Shown piece by piece: positions 38,957 through 49,048 of a stretch of 64,000 nucleotides of DNA. The DNA lies in the NCBI GenBank assembly GCA_037445025.1, contig JBBILI010000006.1, positions 1 to 64,000 on the forward strand, written 5' to 3'. The translations under genes and the position numbers were made by a program. The notes beneath the pieces are model-generated. The model ran no database searches, was not told the DNA's origin, and was given only the letters and a program-made list of their open reading frames with translations. How positions within the stretch are numbered: the first letter of the stretch is position 1; every line of letters starts with the position of its first letter. This DNA is from CAIQQQ01 sp037445025. Lineage in GTDB: Bacteria > Pseudomonadota > Alphaproteobacteria > Acetobacterales > Acetobacteraceae.

Positions 38957-39762
38957 CGCTTCACGTCCAGCAGCGACGCCAGACCGTCGCCGACCAGCGA
39001 GAACCCCAGCCCCGCGGCGACGATGGCCACGCCTGGGGCGAGGCTGATCCAGGGCGCGGTGTCGAAGAAGTTCTTGCCGTCGGCGATCAGCACGCCCCAT
39101 TCCGCCTCCGGCGGCTGTGCGCCGAGGCCGAGATAGCCGAGCGAGGAGCCCAGCAGAATGGCCAGCGCCATGTCGGTCACCGCATAGACCAGCACCGAGC
39201 GCACCGCGTTGGGCAGCACATGGCGAAACAGCACGCGTGATGTGGAATAGCCCAGCACCCGCCCGGCCGCGACATAGTCGAGGCTGCGCTGCACCCGGAC
39301 CTCGCCGCGCATCAGCTTGGCGTAGACCACCCAGCCCACCAGTGCGACGGCGATATACATGTTGATCAGCCCCGGCCCGAGCACGGCGACGATGGCGATC
39401 ACCAGCACCAGGAACGGAAACGTCACCACCAGATCGGCCAGCCGGCCGAACACCGCATCTGCCACGCCGCCGAACCAGCCCACCAGCAGCCCGATCAGCG
39501 AGCCGATCAGCAGCGGGCCCGCCATGGCGAAGATGGCGATCTGCAGGTCGATGCGGGACGCCGAGATGGTGCGGCTCAGCATGTCGCGCCCGAATTGGTC
39601 GGTGCCGAACCAATGCGCGGCCGAGGGCGGCGCCAGCAGCGCGTCATAATCGAACGCCAGCGGATCCATCGGCGAAAAGACATCCGGCGCGACGGCGAAG
39701 GCGATCATCACGCCCAGCAGCACACAGCCCAGGATCAGCGGCAGTTTCGTCCGCAAACCCAT
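38953..39762 (-). CDS. Peptide ABC transporter permease (DppC/OppC type)
   Basis: A 269-residue inner-membrane permease. An N-terminal membrane segment (LPLILGCVLLGVMIAFAVA) is followed by HWFGTDQFGRDMLSRTISAS, the diagnostic DppC motif, and then five more membrane segments. The ATPase-contacting EAA-like loop is DYVAAGRVLGYSTSRVLFRH followed by VLPNAV. It begins 2 nt after the DppB homologue. Substrate probably peptides or related small solutes. Confidence 0.92.
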   Translation of the reverse strand: MGLRTKLPLILGCVLLGVMIAFAVAPDVFSPMDPLAFDYDALLAPPSAAHWFGTDQFGRDMLSRTISASRIDLQIAIFAMAGPLLIGSLIGLLVGWFGGVADAVFGRLADLVVTFPFLVLVIAIVAVLGPGLINMYIAVALVGWVVYAKLMRGEVRVQRSLDYVAAGRVLGYSTSRVLFRHVLPNAVRSVLVYAVTDMALAILLGSSLGYLGLGAQPPEAEWGVLIADGKNFFDTAPWISLAPGVAIVAAGLGFSLVGDGLASLLDVKR

Positions 39763-39764
39763 CT

Positions 39765-40703
39765 TCACCGGGCCACCCGCGGGTCCAGCGTCATCTGCAC
39801 GATGTCGGTGATCAGGAACGCCAGCGACACCAGCACGGCCAGCGCCAGGGTCAGCGCCTGGATCACCGGGTAGTCCCGCGCGAAGATGCTGTCCACCATC
39901 AGCCGCCCCACGCCCGGCACGGCGAACACGCTCTCGGTGATGACGGCGCCGCCCAGCAGCGAGCCCACGTTGAGGCCGATCAGCGAGACGGTGGCGATCA
40001 GCGCGTTGCGCAGCACGTGGCGCATCAGAATGATCCGCCGGCGGATGCCCTTGGAGCGGGCGAAATCGACGAACTCCGCCGTCAGCACCGCCAGAATCGC
40101 ACCGCGCAGGCTGCGCATCAGCACGGCGGCGAAGCTGAACGCCAGGGTGCAGGCCGGCAGGAACAGATGCCACAGATGCTCCATCATGCCGTCACCATAG
40201 CCGCCCACCGGAAACAGCCCCAGCCAGGCCGCGAACACGGTCAGCAGCAGCAGCGCCACATAGAAGATCGGCGTGGACAGGCCGACCTGGAACACGCCGC
40301 GGATCAGCAGATCGGGCCAGCGGTCCGCCTCGATCGCCGCGATGAACGCGAGCGGAATGGCCAGCGCCACCGCGATCACCATCGACATCGCGGTGAGCGC
40401 CAACGTCACCGGCAGCCGCTCGCCGATCAGCTGGGTCACCGGAATGCGATAGGCGATGGAGTCACCGAGATGGCCGCTCATCACGCCTTGCATGAAATGC
40501 AGGAACTGGATCGGGATCGGCTGATCCAGACCCATCTGCGCGGTGAGACGGGCCACTGTGGCATCCGAGGCATGATCGCCCAGCACCGCCGAGATCGGAT
40601 CCCCCGGCAGCAGTCGCGCCAGCACGAAGGTGAGCAGGCCGATCAGCACGAAGGTCGGGACGATCTGCGCCAGCCGCCCCAGCAGCCAGGTGCCTCTGTT
40701 CAA
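39765..40703 (-). CDS. Peptide ABC transporter permease (DppB/OppB type)
   Basis: A 312-residue six-helix permease: GRLAQIVPTFVLIGLLTFVL then ARLLPGDPISAVLG, the usual DppB entry, and the EAA-like loop FVDFARSKGIRRRIILMRHV. It seems to start with TTG at 40703, as no ATG or GTG lies in frame nearby, and no strong Shine-Dalgarno is visible. A repeat element occupies the gap between it and the binding-protein gene upstream, so a weak start plus a terminator-like element may lower permease synthesis. Confidence 0.9.
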   Translation of the reverse strand: MNRGTWLLGRLAQIVPTFVLIGLLTFVLARLLPGDPISAVLGDHASDATVARLTAQMGLDQPIPIQFLHFMQGVMSGHLGDSIAYRIPVTQLIGERLPVTLALTAMSMVIAVALAIPLAFIAAIEADRWPDLLIRGVFQVGLSTPIFYVALLLLTVFAAWLGLFPVGGYGDGMMEHLWHLFLPACTLAFSFAAVLMRSLRGAILAVLTAEFVDFARSKGIRRRIILMRHVLRNALIATVSLIGLNVGSLLGGAVITESVFAVPGVGRLMVDSIFARDYPVIQALTLALAVLVSLAFLITDIVQMTLDPRVAR

Positions 40704-40732
40704 TGGTTGGGACTTTCAAAGAGAATGGAAGG

Positions 40733-40854
40733 AGTTCTCTTTTTGTAAAAAAGATCCAAAAAAATTTTATTCGCTGGGCACGGACTCTCCGGAAAGATCA
40801 GTGCCCAACGAATGAAAGTTTTTTGCTTCTTTTTTTCAAAAAAGAAGCTCTTCC
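40733..40854. repeat. AT-rich palindromic element, copy 5 (inverted), inside an ABC operon
   Basis: In reverse complement it follows the pattern of copy 4: a CTTCTTTTTTGAAAAAAAG hairpin, AAACTTTCATTCGTTGGGC, a different core, then TTTTTTTGGATCTTTTTTAC. The core here is an inverted pair GGGCAC/GTGCCC around ACTCTCCGGAAAGAT. It lies between the binding-protein stop and the permease start, so transcripts must pass through it. Confidence 0.8.
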
Positions 40855-42468
40855 TTACTTCCCAACATAAGCCGCCTCAAAATAATTGTTCCCCAGCGGA
40901 ATCTGCACAAACCCCATGGCATTCTTGCGGAACGCCACCGGATACGGCGTCTCGTACAGGAACAGGATCGGCGCCTGGGTCTCGTAGATCGACTGGATCT
41001 CCTTGTATTCCGCGGCCCGCTTGGCCGGCACCACTTCCTGCTGCGATTCGTCGTACAGCGCGTCGACCTTCTTGTCGTCCCAGCCGGAATGGTTGCTGCC
41101 GATGTTGGGGAAATAGGCGAAATACGAGGTGATCTCGTTCGGGTCCGAGATGTCGTTGGTCCAGCCGGCGGTGTTGATTGAGTAATCGCCGGCGCGGTAG
41201 CGCTTCACCTTGGTCGGGTTGTCGAGCTGCTCGATCTTGAGCTTCACCCCGATCGCCGCCCACATCTGCTGAATGGTGGTGAGCAGGTTGGAGCTGTCGG
41301 CATTGCCGGCCACCATCATGGCCGACACCTCGAACCCCTTGGGAAAGCTCGATTCCGCCAGCAGCTTCTTGGCCATCGCCAGATCGTATTTGTACAGCAC
41401 GTTCTCGGTGTGCAGCGGCGTGGTGACGCTCATATACGACTTCATCGGCGTGCCCAGACCCTGGGTCACCACCTGGATGACGGCGGGCTTGTTCACCGCA
41501 TAGTTCAGCGCCTGGCGCACCTTGATGTCGGCCAGCGGGTTGACGCTGCCGTCATGCAGCTTGGGGATGACGTTGAAGCCGAGATAGTTGACCTTGGTGG
41601 AGGGCCACAGCTCCATGCGCAGGTTGGAATCGGCCTTCAGCTCCTTCACCCGGCTGAACGGCACGAACTCGGTGCCGTGCAGCTCGCCGGCCTTGAGCTT
41701 GAGCAGGCGGGTGCTGTCGTCGGGGATGACCGGGAATTCGATCGCGTCGAGATACGGCAGCGGCTTTCCGTCCGGCGCCTTCTTCCAGTAGTACGGGTTG
41801 CGGGCCAGCTTCATCACCACGCCGTGCTGCCACTCCACCAGCATGAACGGGCCGGTGCCGATCGGCTTCTCGCCATACGCCTTGGCCTTCTCCTCATCGG
41901 TGGTGCCGGGGGCTGCCTCGAACAGGGCCTGCGGCAGAATGCAGGTGTTGAAGGTGGCAAGTGCCGCCAGCAGCGACGGGTCGGGGTGCTTCAGCTTCAG
42001 CACGATGGTGGTGGGGTTGGCGATATCGACCGTGTCGATCGAGGCCACGAGGTCGGGCCAGGGTCCGTTCTTGGGGTTGCGCGCGCGGTCGAGCGACCAT
42101 TTCACGTCCGACGCCTGCATGGGCGTGCCGTTGGCGAACTTCACGCCTTCGCGCAGCGTCAGCGTCACGGTCTTGCCGTCGGGCGCGACCACCCACTTGG
42201 TGGCCAGGCCCGGCTGCAGGCCGAGACCGTCGGCGGTGGGGAACAGCAGCGTGTCGTAGAGGTTGTTCATCACCCAGATATCGACATTGGCATCGGTCAG
42301 CACGGGATCGAGGAACAGGCTGTCGGCGTAACGGCCATAGATCATGGTGCCGCCGCGCACCGGGGTGGCGGCTTCGGCTGTGCCGGAGAGGCCGACCGCG
42401 GGGATGGCCGCAAAGCTTGCCGCCATGGCAAGGCTGGCGCGGCGCGTCAGGGTGATTTTCTGGTCCAT
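40855..42468 (-). CDS. Peptide-type ABC transporter substrate-binding protein (SBP family 5)
   Basis: A 537-residue periplasmic binding protein. The N-terminus KITLTRRASLAMAASFAAIP ends with GTAEAA, a signal peptide with a twin-arginine-like pair, so Tat export is possible. The mature part has the SBP_bac_5 hallmarks TLREGVKFANGTPMQASDVK, IKVRQALNYAVNK and YSINTAGWTNDISDPNEITS. The ATG at 42468 is taken; the longer frame reads through a repeat element. It heads the five-gene cluster and should set its specificity, which may be peptides, glutathione or another solute. Confidence 0.92.
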   Translation of the reverse strand: MDQKITLTRRASLAMAASFAAIPAVGLSGTAEAATPVRGGTMIYGRYADSLFLDPVLTDANVDIWVMNNLYDTLLFPTADGLGLQPGLATKWVVAPDGKTVTLTLREGVKFANGTPMQASDVKWSLDRARNPKNGPWPDLVASIDTVDIANPTTIVLKLKHPDPSLLAALATFNTCILPQALFEAAPGTTDEEKAKAYGEKPIGTGPFMLVEWQHGVVMKLARNPYYWKKAPDGKPLPYLDAIEFPVIPDDSTRLLKLKAGELHGTEFVPFSRVKELKADSNLRMELWPSTKVNYLGFNVIPKLHDGSVNPLADIKVRQALNYAVNKPAVIQVVTQGLGTPMKSYMSVTTPLHTENVLYKYDLAMAKKLLAESSFPKGFEVSAMMVAGNADSSNLLTTIQQMWAAIGVKLKIEQLDNPTKVKRYRAGDYSINTAGWTNDISDPNEITSYFAYFPNIGSNHSGWDDKKVDALYDESQQEVVPAKRAAEYKEIQSIYETQAPILFLYETPYPVAFRKNAMGFVQIPLGNNYFEAAYVGK

Positions 42469-42550
42469 CGTGGTCTCCGGGGATGAATGGCTGCCATGCG
42501 GCGCGCGCGCAGGGTGCGTCTGCCGAGCCCACCTGTCAACGCATCTGAGG

Positions 42551-42633
42551 ATGGAAGTTTTTTGCTTCTTTTTTTCAAAAAAGAAGTTCTTTCTTTGCAA
42601 AGAAAGAACCAAAGAAACTTTCGTTCGTTGGGG
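42551..42633. repeat. AT-rich palindromic element, copy 6 (half element)
   Basis: AAGTTTTTTGCTTC with CTTTTTTTCAAAAAAG, then a second hairpin GTTCTTTCTTTGCAAAG with its complement, then AAACTTTCGTTCGTTGGGG. The GC-rich centre is missing. It abuts the stop codon of the molybdopterin oxidoreductase gene and lies about 80 nt upstream of the binding-protein start. Confidence 0.75.
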
Positions 42634-44916
42634 TTACGCCGCTTGGAGGGCACGCCACACTTTTTCGGGGGTGGCGGGCATGTCGAGCTGGACCGTGACG
42701 CGGGAGGACAGGGCGTCCGTCAGTGCGTTCATCACCGCGGGGCATGAGCCGGCCGCCCCGGCCTCGCCGCAGCCCTTCACGCCCAGCGGATTGGCGGGCG
42801 ACGGGGTGGGGCGCAGATGCAGCACCAGCTCCGGCATCTCGTCGGCACGGGGGATCTGATAATCCATGAACGATCCGGTCAGCACCTGGCCGTCCTCATC
42901 ATGCACCACCTGCTCGCACAGCGCCTGGCCGATGCCCTGGGTGATGCCGCCCTGCAGCTGCCCCTGCAGCAGCATCGGGTTCAGCACGCGGCCGAAATCA
43001 TGCACCATGGTGTAGCGATCGATGCGCCACACCCCCGTCTCGGGATCCACCTCCACCTCGGCGAAATGACAGCCGTTGGGAAAGGTCTGGTTGCTGGGCT
43101 GATACAGCGCCTGCCCCTGCAGCACGCCCTGCACGCGTGCCGCGACCTCGCCCCAGCCCACGGCACGATCCGTGCCCACCACCCGAAACCGCCCCTCGGC
43201 AAACTCCACATCCACCGGCGCCGCCTCCAGCGCATCCGCCGCCAGCGGGATCGCCCGGTTGACCAGGTCCACCGCCGCCATCGACACCGCGGCGCCGCCA
43301 AGGCCGATCGAGGCCGAGCCGCCGGTGCCGTGGCCGGACGGAATCCGGTCGGTGTCGCCCTGGATCACCTCGATCAGCTCCAGATCCAGGCCGAGCTCGG
43401 CGGCCACCAGCTGCGCAAAGGCCGTCTCATGCCCCTGGCCGTTGGACATGGTGCCGGTGAGGACGGTGACCCGCCCGTCGGGCCGCAGCTCCACCCAGCC
43501 CTCCTCGCTCCAGCCGCCGGCGACCCGCTCGCAGTACTGCACCATGCCGAGCCCGCGCAGCATCCCCTGCTGCTGCGAGACCGCCCGGCGCGTGGCGAAT
43601 CCCGCGACATCGGCCTGCGCCAGCGCCGCCTCCAGCATCGCCGGAAAATCACCGCTGTCGTAGCGCAGCCCCAGCGCCGTGGTGAGCGGCCAGGCATCCG
43701 GTGTCAGCAGGTTCTGCCGGCGCAGCGCAACGGGGTCGCGCCCCGTCACCCGGGCTGCCTCATCGACCAGCCGCTCCAGCAGATGCACCCCCTCTGGCCG
43801 GCCGGCGCCGCGATACACCTCGGTCGGCGCGGTGTGGCTGAACACCCCGGTGACCGCCACATGGATCAGCGGCAGGCGATACACGCCGGCCAGCACCGGC
43901 GTGTTGGAGGTGGGCGACAGCTGCCCCTTCGGCGCCAGATACGCGCCGATGGCGGCGGTGGTGCGCACCCGCAGGGCGAGAAACCGCCCCTGCGCGTCCA
44001 TCGCCAGCTCGGCCTCCGACACATTGTCCCGCGCCTGATAGTCCGACAGGAACCCGTCGCCCCGGCCGCCGATCCAGGCCACGGTGCGGCCCAGACGCTC
44101 GGCTGCGATCAGCACCAGCGCCTGCTCCGGATACAGCGCGTTCTTGATGCCGAAGCTGCCGCCGACATCGGCCACCAGCACGCGCACCTGCGCGGGCGGC
44201 ACCTTCAGCACGTCATGCGCCAGCTCGTCGCGGATGCTGTGCGGCATCTGCGTGCCGGTCTGCAGCGTGTATCTGCCGTCGGCGAAGCTGCCGATCGCCC
44301 CGCGGGTCTCCAGACTCGCCACATGGATGCGCTGGTTGACCAGCCGGACCCGCGCCACCTGGGCGGCCGCGGCGAAGGCCTGTGCGACGCGGTCGGCGTC
44401 GCCGGCCTGCCAGCGAAAACACACATTGTCCGGCGCCGCGTCCCACACCGCCACGCCGCCCTCGGCCGCCGCGGTGTCGGTCACCGCCGGCAGGGCCTCG
44501 TAATTCACCACCACCAGCTCGGCCGCATCGACGGCGATCTCCGCCGTCTCGGCGATCACCATGGCCACCGAATCGCCCACGAAGCGCACATGATCGGCCG
44601 CCAGCAGCAGATGCGGCGGGCGATAGGCGAAATCCTGGTCAGGCGGCGTGCCCGGCAGCCGGATCAGCGGGGAGCCGGAGGGAATCCCGCCGATCCCCGC
44701 CAGATCGGAAGCGGTCAGCACCGCCAGCACCCCGGGCAGCGCCAGCGCTGCGGATGCGTCGATGCCGCGAATGCGGGCATGCGCGTGCGGGCTGCGGATC
44801 ATCACGGCCTGCGCCGCATGCGGCGGCACGAGATTGGCGATGTAGCGGCCCTGCCCGGTCAGCAGCCGCGGATCCTCGCGGCGCAGCACCGGCTGGCCGA
44901 ACGCGTTGCGGCCCAT
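42634..44916 (-). CDS. Xanthine dehydrogenase-family molybdopterin-binding subunit
   Basis: A 760-residue large (L) subunit of the molybdenum hydroxylase superfamily (CoxL/aldehyde oxidase branch). It opens GRNAFGQPVLRREDPRLLTG, with QGRYIANLV; DVGGSFGIKNALYPEQALVL and TEVYRGAGRPEGVHLLERLV contact the cofactor, GQGHETAFAQLVAAELG and GTGGSASIGLGGAAV follow, and GVKGCGEAGAAGSCPAVMNA carries the catalytic Glu. The active-site loop lacks the VAYRCSF cysteine of true CO dehydrogenase, so it is not form I CoxL. Small (2Fe-2S) and medium (FAD) subunits are not in this window. It lies between two peptide-transporter clusters, divergent from the second. Confidence 0.9.
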   Translation of the reverse strand: MGRNAFGQPVLRREDPRLLTGQGRYIANLVPPHAAQAVMIRSPHAHARIRGIDASAALALPGVLAVLTASDLAGIGGIPSGSPLIRLPGTPPDQDFAYRPPHLLLAADHVRFVGDSVAMVIAETAEIAVDAAELVVVNYEALPAVTDTAAAEGGVAVWDAAPDNVCFRWQAGDADRVAQAFAAAAQVARVRLVNQRIHVASLETRGAIGSFADGRYTLQTGTQMPHSIRDELAHDVLKVPPAQVRVLVADVGGSFGIKNALYPEQALVLIAAERLGRTVAWIGGRGDGFLSDYQARDNVSEAELAMDAQGRFLALRVRTTAAIGAYLAPKGQLSPTSNTPVLAGVYRLPLIHVAVTGVFSHTAPTEVYRGAGRPEGVHLLERLVDEAARVTGRDPVALRRQNLLTPDAWPLTTALGLRYDSGDFPAMLEAALAQADVAGFATRRAVSQQQGMLRGLGMVQYCERVAGGWSEEGWVELRPDGRVTVLTGTMSNGQGHETAFAQLVAAELGLDLELIEVIQGDTDRIPSGHGTGGSASIGLGGAAVSMAAVDLVNRAIPLAADALEAAPVDVEFAEGRFRVVGTDRAVGWGEVAARVQGVLQGQALYQPSNQTFPNGCHFAEVEVDPETGVWRIDRYTMVHDFGRVLNPMLLQGQLQGGITQGIGQALCEQVVHDEDGQVLTGSFMDYQIPRADEMPELVLHLRPTPSPANPLGVKGCGEAGAAGSCPAVMNALTDALSSRVTVQLDMPATPEKVWRALQAA

Positions 44917-45013
44917 CAGCGGAACGGTCCGATCGATTTCAAAACGTCCATTGCGTGGGCCCGTCCTTTGCTTACACTTCGGCTGCCAGCAAGGATGCCC
45001 AAGTGACCTCTGC

Positions 45014-45957
45014 ATGACCACCCCCCTGCTTGCCGTCACCGACCTGACCGTCCGGCTCGGGCGGCGTGATCCGGTGACGATCCTGGATGGCATCTCGTTC
45101 GACCTCGATCGCGGGCGCACGCTGGGCGTGGTCGGGGAAAGCGGCTGCGGCAAGTCGATGACCGCGCTGGCGCTGATGGGCCTGGTGCCGGAGCCGCATC
45201 ACATCGCAGGCCAGCTGCGGCTGGACGGGCAGGACCTCGTGGGCATGCCGGAAGCCACCCGCCGCACCCTGCGCGGCAAGCGCATCGGCATGATCTTCCA
45301 GGAGCCGATGACCGCGCTGAACCCCGTCGTCCCTGTCGGCCAGCAGATCGCGGAGATGCTGGAGGTGCACGAGGCCGCCTCCAGCGGCAACGCCCGCAAG
45401 GGGGCGGTCAGGCTGCTCGAACAGGTCGGCATCGCCGCTGCCTCCGACCGCGCCCAGGCCTATCCGCACCAGCTCTCCGGCGGCATGCGCCAGCGTGTCA
45501 TGATCGCCATCGCCATCGCCTGCCGGCCTGACATCCTGATCGCCGATGAACCCACCACGGCGCTCGACGTGTCGGTGCAGGCGCAGATCCTCGACCTGCT
45601 GCTGGAGCTGCAGACGCAGGAAGGCATGGCCATGCTGTTCATCAGCCACAATCTCGGCGTGGTCAGCGACATGGCCGATGAGATCATGGTGATGTATGCC
45701 GGCCGCATCGCCGAGCAGGGACCCGCCGCCGATGTGCTGGGCTGGCCCAGCCACCCCTACACGCATGGGCTGATCGCCACCATGCCGGACATCGAGAACC
45801 GCAAGCGGATGCTGCCGGTCATCGCCGGCCAGGTGCCCGAGCCGCGCCATCGTGGCGCCGGCTGCACCTTCGCGCCGCGCTGCCCGCAGGCCGACGCCGC
45901 GTGTGCCGAAGTGCCCGCGCTTCGCGGCACGGAGCATCGCGTGGCCTGCGTGCACGC

Positions 45958-45961
<4 letters not shown>
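45014..45961 (+). CDS. Peptide ABC transporter ATP-binding protein (DppD/OppD type), second cluster
   Basis: A 315-residue ATPase with Walker A GVVGESGCGKSMTALALMGL, Q-loop GMIFQEPMTALNPVVPVG, signature QLSGGMRQRVMIAIAIACRP and Walker B ILIADEPTTALDVSVQAQIL. The C-terminal CTFAPRCPQADAAC is the oligopeptide-type extension. The ATG at 45014 starts the family-like sequence; the longer frame overlaps the divergent oxidoreductase. First gene of a D-F-B-C cluster that lacks a binding protein in this window. Confidence 0.92.
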
Positions 45962-46929
<968 letters not shown>

Positions 46930-46930
46930 G

Positions 46931-47057
46931 ATGTTCTTTTTTGGAAAAAAGAACCAAAAAACTTCCAACCGGCTGGCGCCCTCCTCCGGAGAGAGGTCCG
47001 CTCAAACGCATAAAAGTCTTTTTGCTTCTTTTTCTTCAGAAAAAGAAGTTCTTTCTT
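46931..47057. repeat. AT-rich palindromic element, copy 7 (full length, inverted), inside an ABC operon
   Basis: The reverse complement of copies 3 and 4: GTTCTTTTTTGGAAAAAAG, CCAAAAAACTTCC, the core GCCCTCCTCCGGAGAGAG, then AAAAGTCTTTTTGCTTC and TTTTTCTTCAGAAAAAGAAG. It fills the whole 128-nt gap between an ATPase and a permease gene and so forms the permease leader; the start codon follows 1 nt later. An AAGAAG in the element may serve as a weak Shine-Dalgarno. Confidence 0.87.
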
Positions 47058-47058
47058 A

Positions 47059-48021
47059 ATGCTACGCTTTCTTGCCTCCCGAACCCTCGGCGCCGCCATC
47101 ACCCTGGCGGTCAAAAGCTTCATCATCTTTACGCTGATCGGCCTCATGCCCGGCGACCCACTGGACATGCTCGCCCAGGCCAACCCCGAGGCCACCCCCG
47201 AGCAGATCGCCACATTGCGCAGCATCTACGGCGTCGATCAGCCGCTGGGCGATCGCTACTGGAACTGGCTGACCGCGGCCCTGCACGGCGATTTCGGCTT
47301 TTCGCGCATTCAGCACCGCCCGGTGCTGGAGGTGATCATCCCCGCTCTCGGCAACACGCTGGCGCTGACCGGGCTGGCCTTTGTCATTTCGGTGGTGATC
47401 GCGGTGTTCTTGGGCACCATCGCCGCCACGCACAAGGGCGGCTGGACCGACCGGCTGATCAACCTGCTGGCCTATGCCGGCATTTCCGTGCCGAGCTTCT
47501 GGCTGGCGCTGATCCTGATCTATATCTTCGCGGTCAGGCTCGGCTGGATGCCCGCCGGCGGCATGCCGCACCAGGAGGACGGACCGCGCGCCTGGGTCAG
47601 TCACCTCACCCTGCCCGTGCTGGCGCTGGTGATGGTCGAGATCGGCGGCCTCACCCGCTACGCCCGCGCGTCGATGCTGGAGGTGCTGGGGCAGGACTAT
47701 ATCCGCACCGCGCGGGCCAAGGGCATCACCCCGGGACGGCTGCTGCTGCGCCATGCGCTGCGCAACAGCCTCATTCCCGTCATCACCATCGTGGCGCTGG
47801 GCTTCGGCCATCTGTTCTCCGGCGCCCTGCTGATCGAGAACATCTTCGCCTGGCGCGGCATGGGGCGGCTGATCCTCGAAGCCATCATGGGCAACGACTA
47901 TAATCTGGCGCTGGTGTGCCTGCTGTTCACCACGGCGATGATCCTGCTGGCCAATATCCTGGCCGACCTTGCCTACACCTGGCTCGACCCGCGCATCGCG
48001 CTCGGAGGCCGCAGGCGATGA
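47059..48021 (+). CDS. Peptide ABC transporter permease (DppB/OppB type), second cluster
   Basis: A 320-residue permease: MLRFLASRTLGAAITLAVKS then FIIFTLIGLMPGDPLDMLAQ at the N-terminus, six membrane segments, and the EAA-like loop DYIRTARAKGITPGRLLLRH followed by ALRNSLIPVI. The end of a repeat element lies directly upstream of the ATG. It overlaps the next permease by 4 nt (ATGA). Confidence 0.92.
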   Translation: MLRFLASRTLGAAITLAVKSFIIFTLIGLMPGDPLDMLAQANPEATPEQIATLRSIYGVDQPLGDRYWNWLTAALHGDFGFSRIQHRPVLEVIIPALGNTLALTGLAFVISVVIAVFLGTIAATHKGGWTDRLINLLAYAGISVPSFWLALILIYIFAVRLGWMPAGGMPHQEDGPRAWVSHLTLPVLALVMVEIGGLTRYARASMLEVLGQDYIRTARAKGITPGRLLLRHALRNSLIPVITIVALGFGHLFSGALLIENIFAWRGMGRLILEAIMGNDYNLALVCLLFTTAMILLANILADLAYTWLDPRIALGGRRR

Positions 48022-48938
48022 GCGTGACCGTGAACGAGCGCGCCGTCTCGGTCTGGCGCCTGCGCTGGCGGCGGCTGGCGCGCGACAAGGCGGCCCTGCT
48101 CGGCCTTGCCGTGCTGATCGCGCTGATCGCGATCTGCTACGCCGCCCCGCTGGTGGAGCGGGCGCTCGGCGTGAACGGCATCGATTCCGACCTGTTCAGC
48201 CGCTTCGCGCCGCGCGACGAGCTGCATTGGCTCGGCGCCGATGACGCCGGCCGCGACGAACTGGCCCGCCTGCTGTGGGGCGGGCAGATCTCGCTGTCCA
48301 TCGGCCTGCTCGGCGCGCTGGGCTCCAGTGTCATCGGCACCATCATCGGCAGCATCGCCGGCTATGCGCGGGGCAAGACCGACATGGTGCTGATGCGCAT
48401 CACCGACGGGTTCATCTCGCTGCCCGTGCTGCCGCTGCTGATCATCCTGGCGGCGCTGGACCTGTCGAAGCTCGGGTTCAGCCAGGATTTCATCCGCTCG
48501 GGGGCGGCCGGCTACTGGCGGATCGTGCTGATCGTGACCCTGCTGGGGTGGACGGGCGTGGCGCGGCTGGTGCGGGCGAGCACGCTCGCGTTGGCCGAGC
48601 GGGAGTTCGTGCTGGCGGCGCGGGCGCAGGGGGCTTCGGCGTTCTGGATATTGACCGTGCATATCCTGCCCAACGCCGTCTCCCCGGTGATCGTGGCGAC
48701 GACGTTGGCGATGGGGCGGGTGATCCTGGCTGAGTCCGCGTTGAGCTTCCTCGGTGTCGGCATTCAGCCGCCGCAGACGAGTTGGGGGAGCATGCTGACC
48801 AATGCGCAGGAGCTGATCGGCAATGCGCCGGAGCTGGCGGTCTATCCTGGGTTGCTGATCCTGGTGAGTGTGATTGCGATCAACTTCCTTGGGGATGGGT
48901 TGCAGGCGGCGTTCGATCCGCGGTCGGATGCGCGGTGA
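48018..48938 (+). CDS. Peptide ABC transporter permease (DppC/OppC type), second cluster
   Basis: A 306-residue permease. After RLRWRRLARDKAALLGLAVL comes HWLGADDAGRDELARLLWGG, the DppC diagnostic motif with the usual GTD replaced by GAD; the EAA-like loop is EFVLAARAQGASAFWILTVH followed by ILPNAVSP. FLGVGIQPPQTSWGSMLTNA near the C-terminus is typical. It closes the four-gene cluster. No binding protein follows; the next gene is convergent. Confidence 0.92.
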   Translation: MSVTVNERAVSVWRLRWRRLARDKAALLGLAVLIALIAICYAAPLVERALGVNGIDSDLFSRFAPRDELHWLGADDAGRDELARLLWGGQISLSIGLLGALGSSVIGTIIGSIAGYARGKTDMVLMRITDGFISLPVLPLLIILAALDLSKLGFSQDFIRSGAAGYWRIVLIVTLLGWTGVARLVRASTLALAEREFVLAARAQGASAFWILTVHILPNAVSPVIVATTLAMGRVILAESALSFLGVGIQPPQTSWGSMLTNAQELIGNAPELAVYPGLLILVSVIAINFLGDGLQAAFDPRSDAR

Positions 48939-48973
48939 TCCTGGGCGGCTTCTGATTGGCCGACGGCCCTTGA

Positions 48974-49048
48974 GTTGAACCGCCAAGACGCCAAGAAGAA
49001 TCAGATGACTCTCAGCTCCTTGGCGCCTTGGCGACTTGGCGGTTCAAC
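48974..49048. repeat. CGCCAAG-heptamer inverted repeat (copy B)
   Basis: The left arm at 48974-48995 (GTTGAACCGCCAAG plus ACGCCAAG) pairs with the right arm at 49019-49048, with one mismatch. It lies between two convergent genes, and the stop codon of the dehydrogenase gene (49044-49046) falls inside the right arm. Same family as the hairpin at 19391-19490; a likely bidirectional terminator-type structure without a T-run. Confidence 0.85.

Noticed and set aside
42634..44916. Carbon monoxide dehydrogenase large subunit (coxL)
   Set aside because: The cysteine-containing active-site loop of form I CoxL is missing and no coxM/coxS lies nearby.
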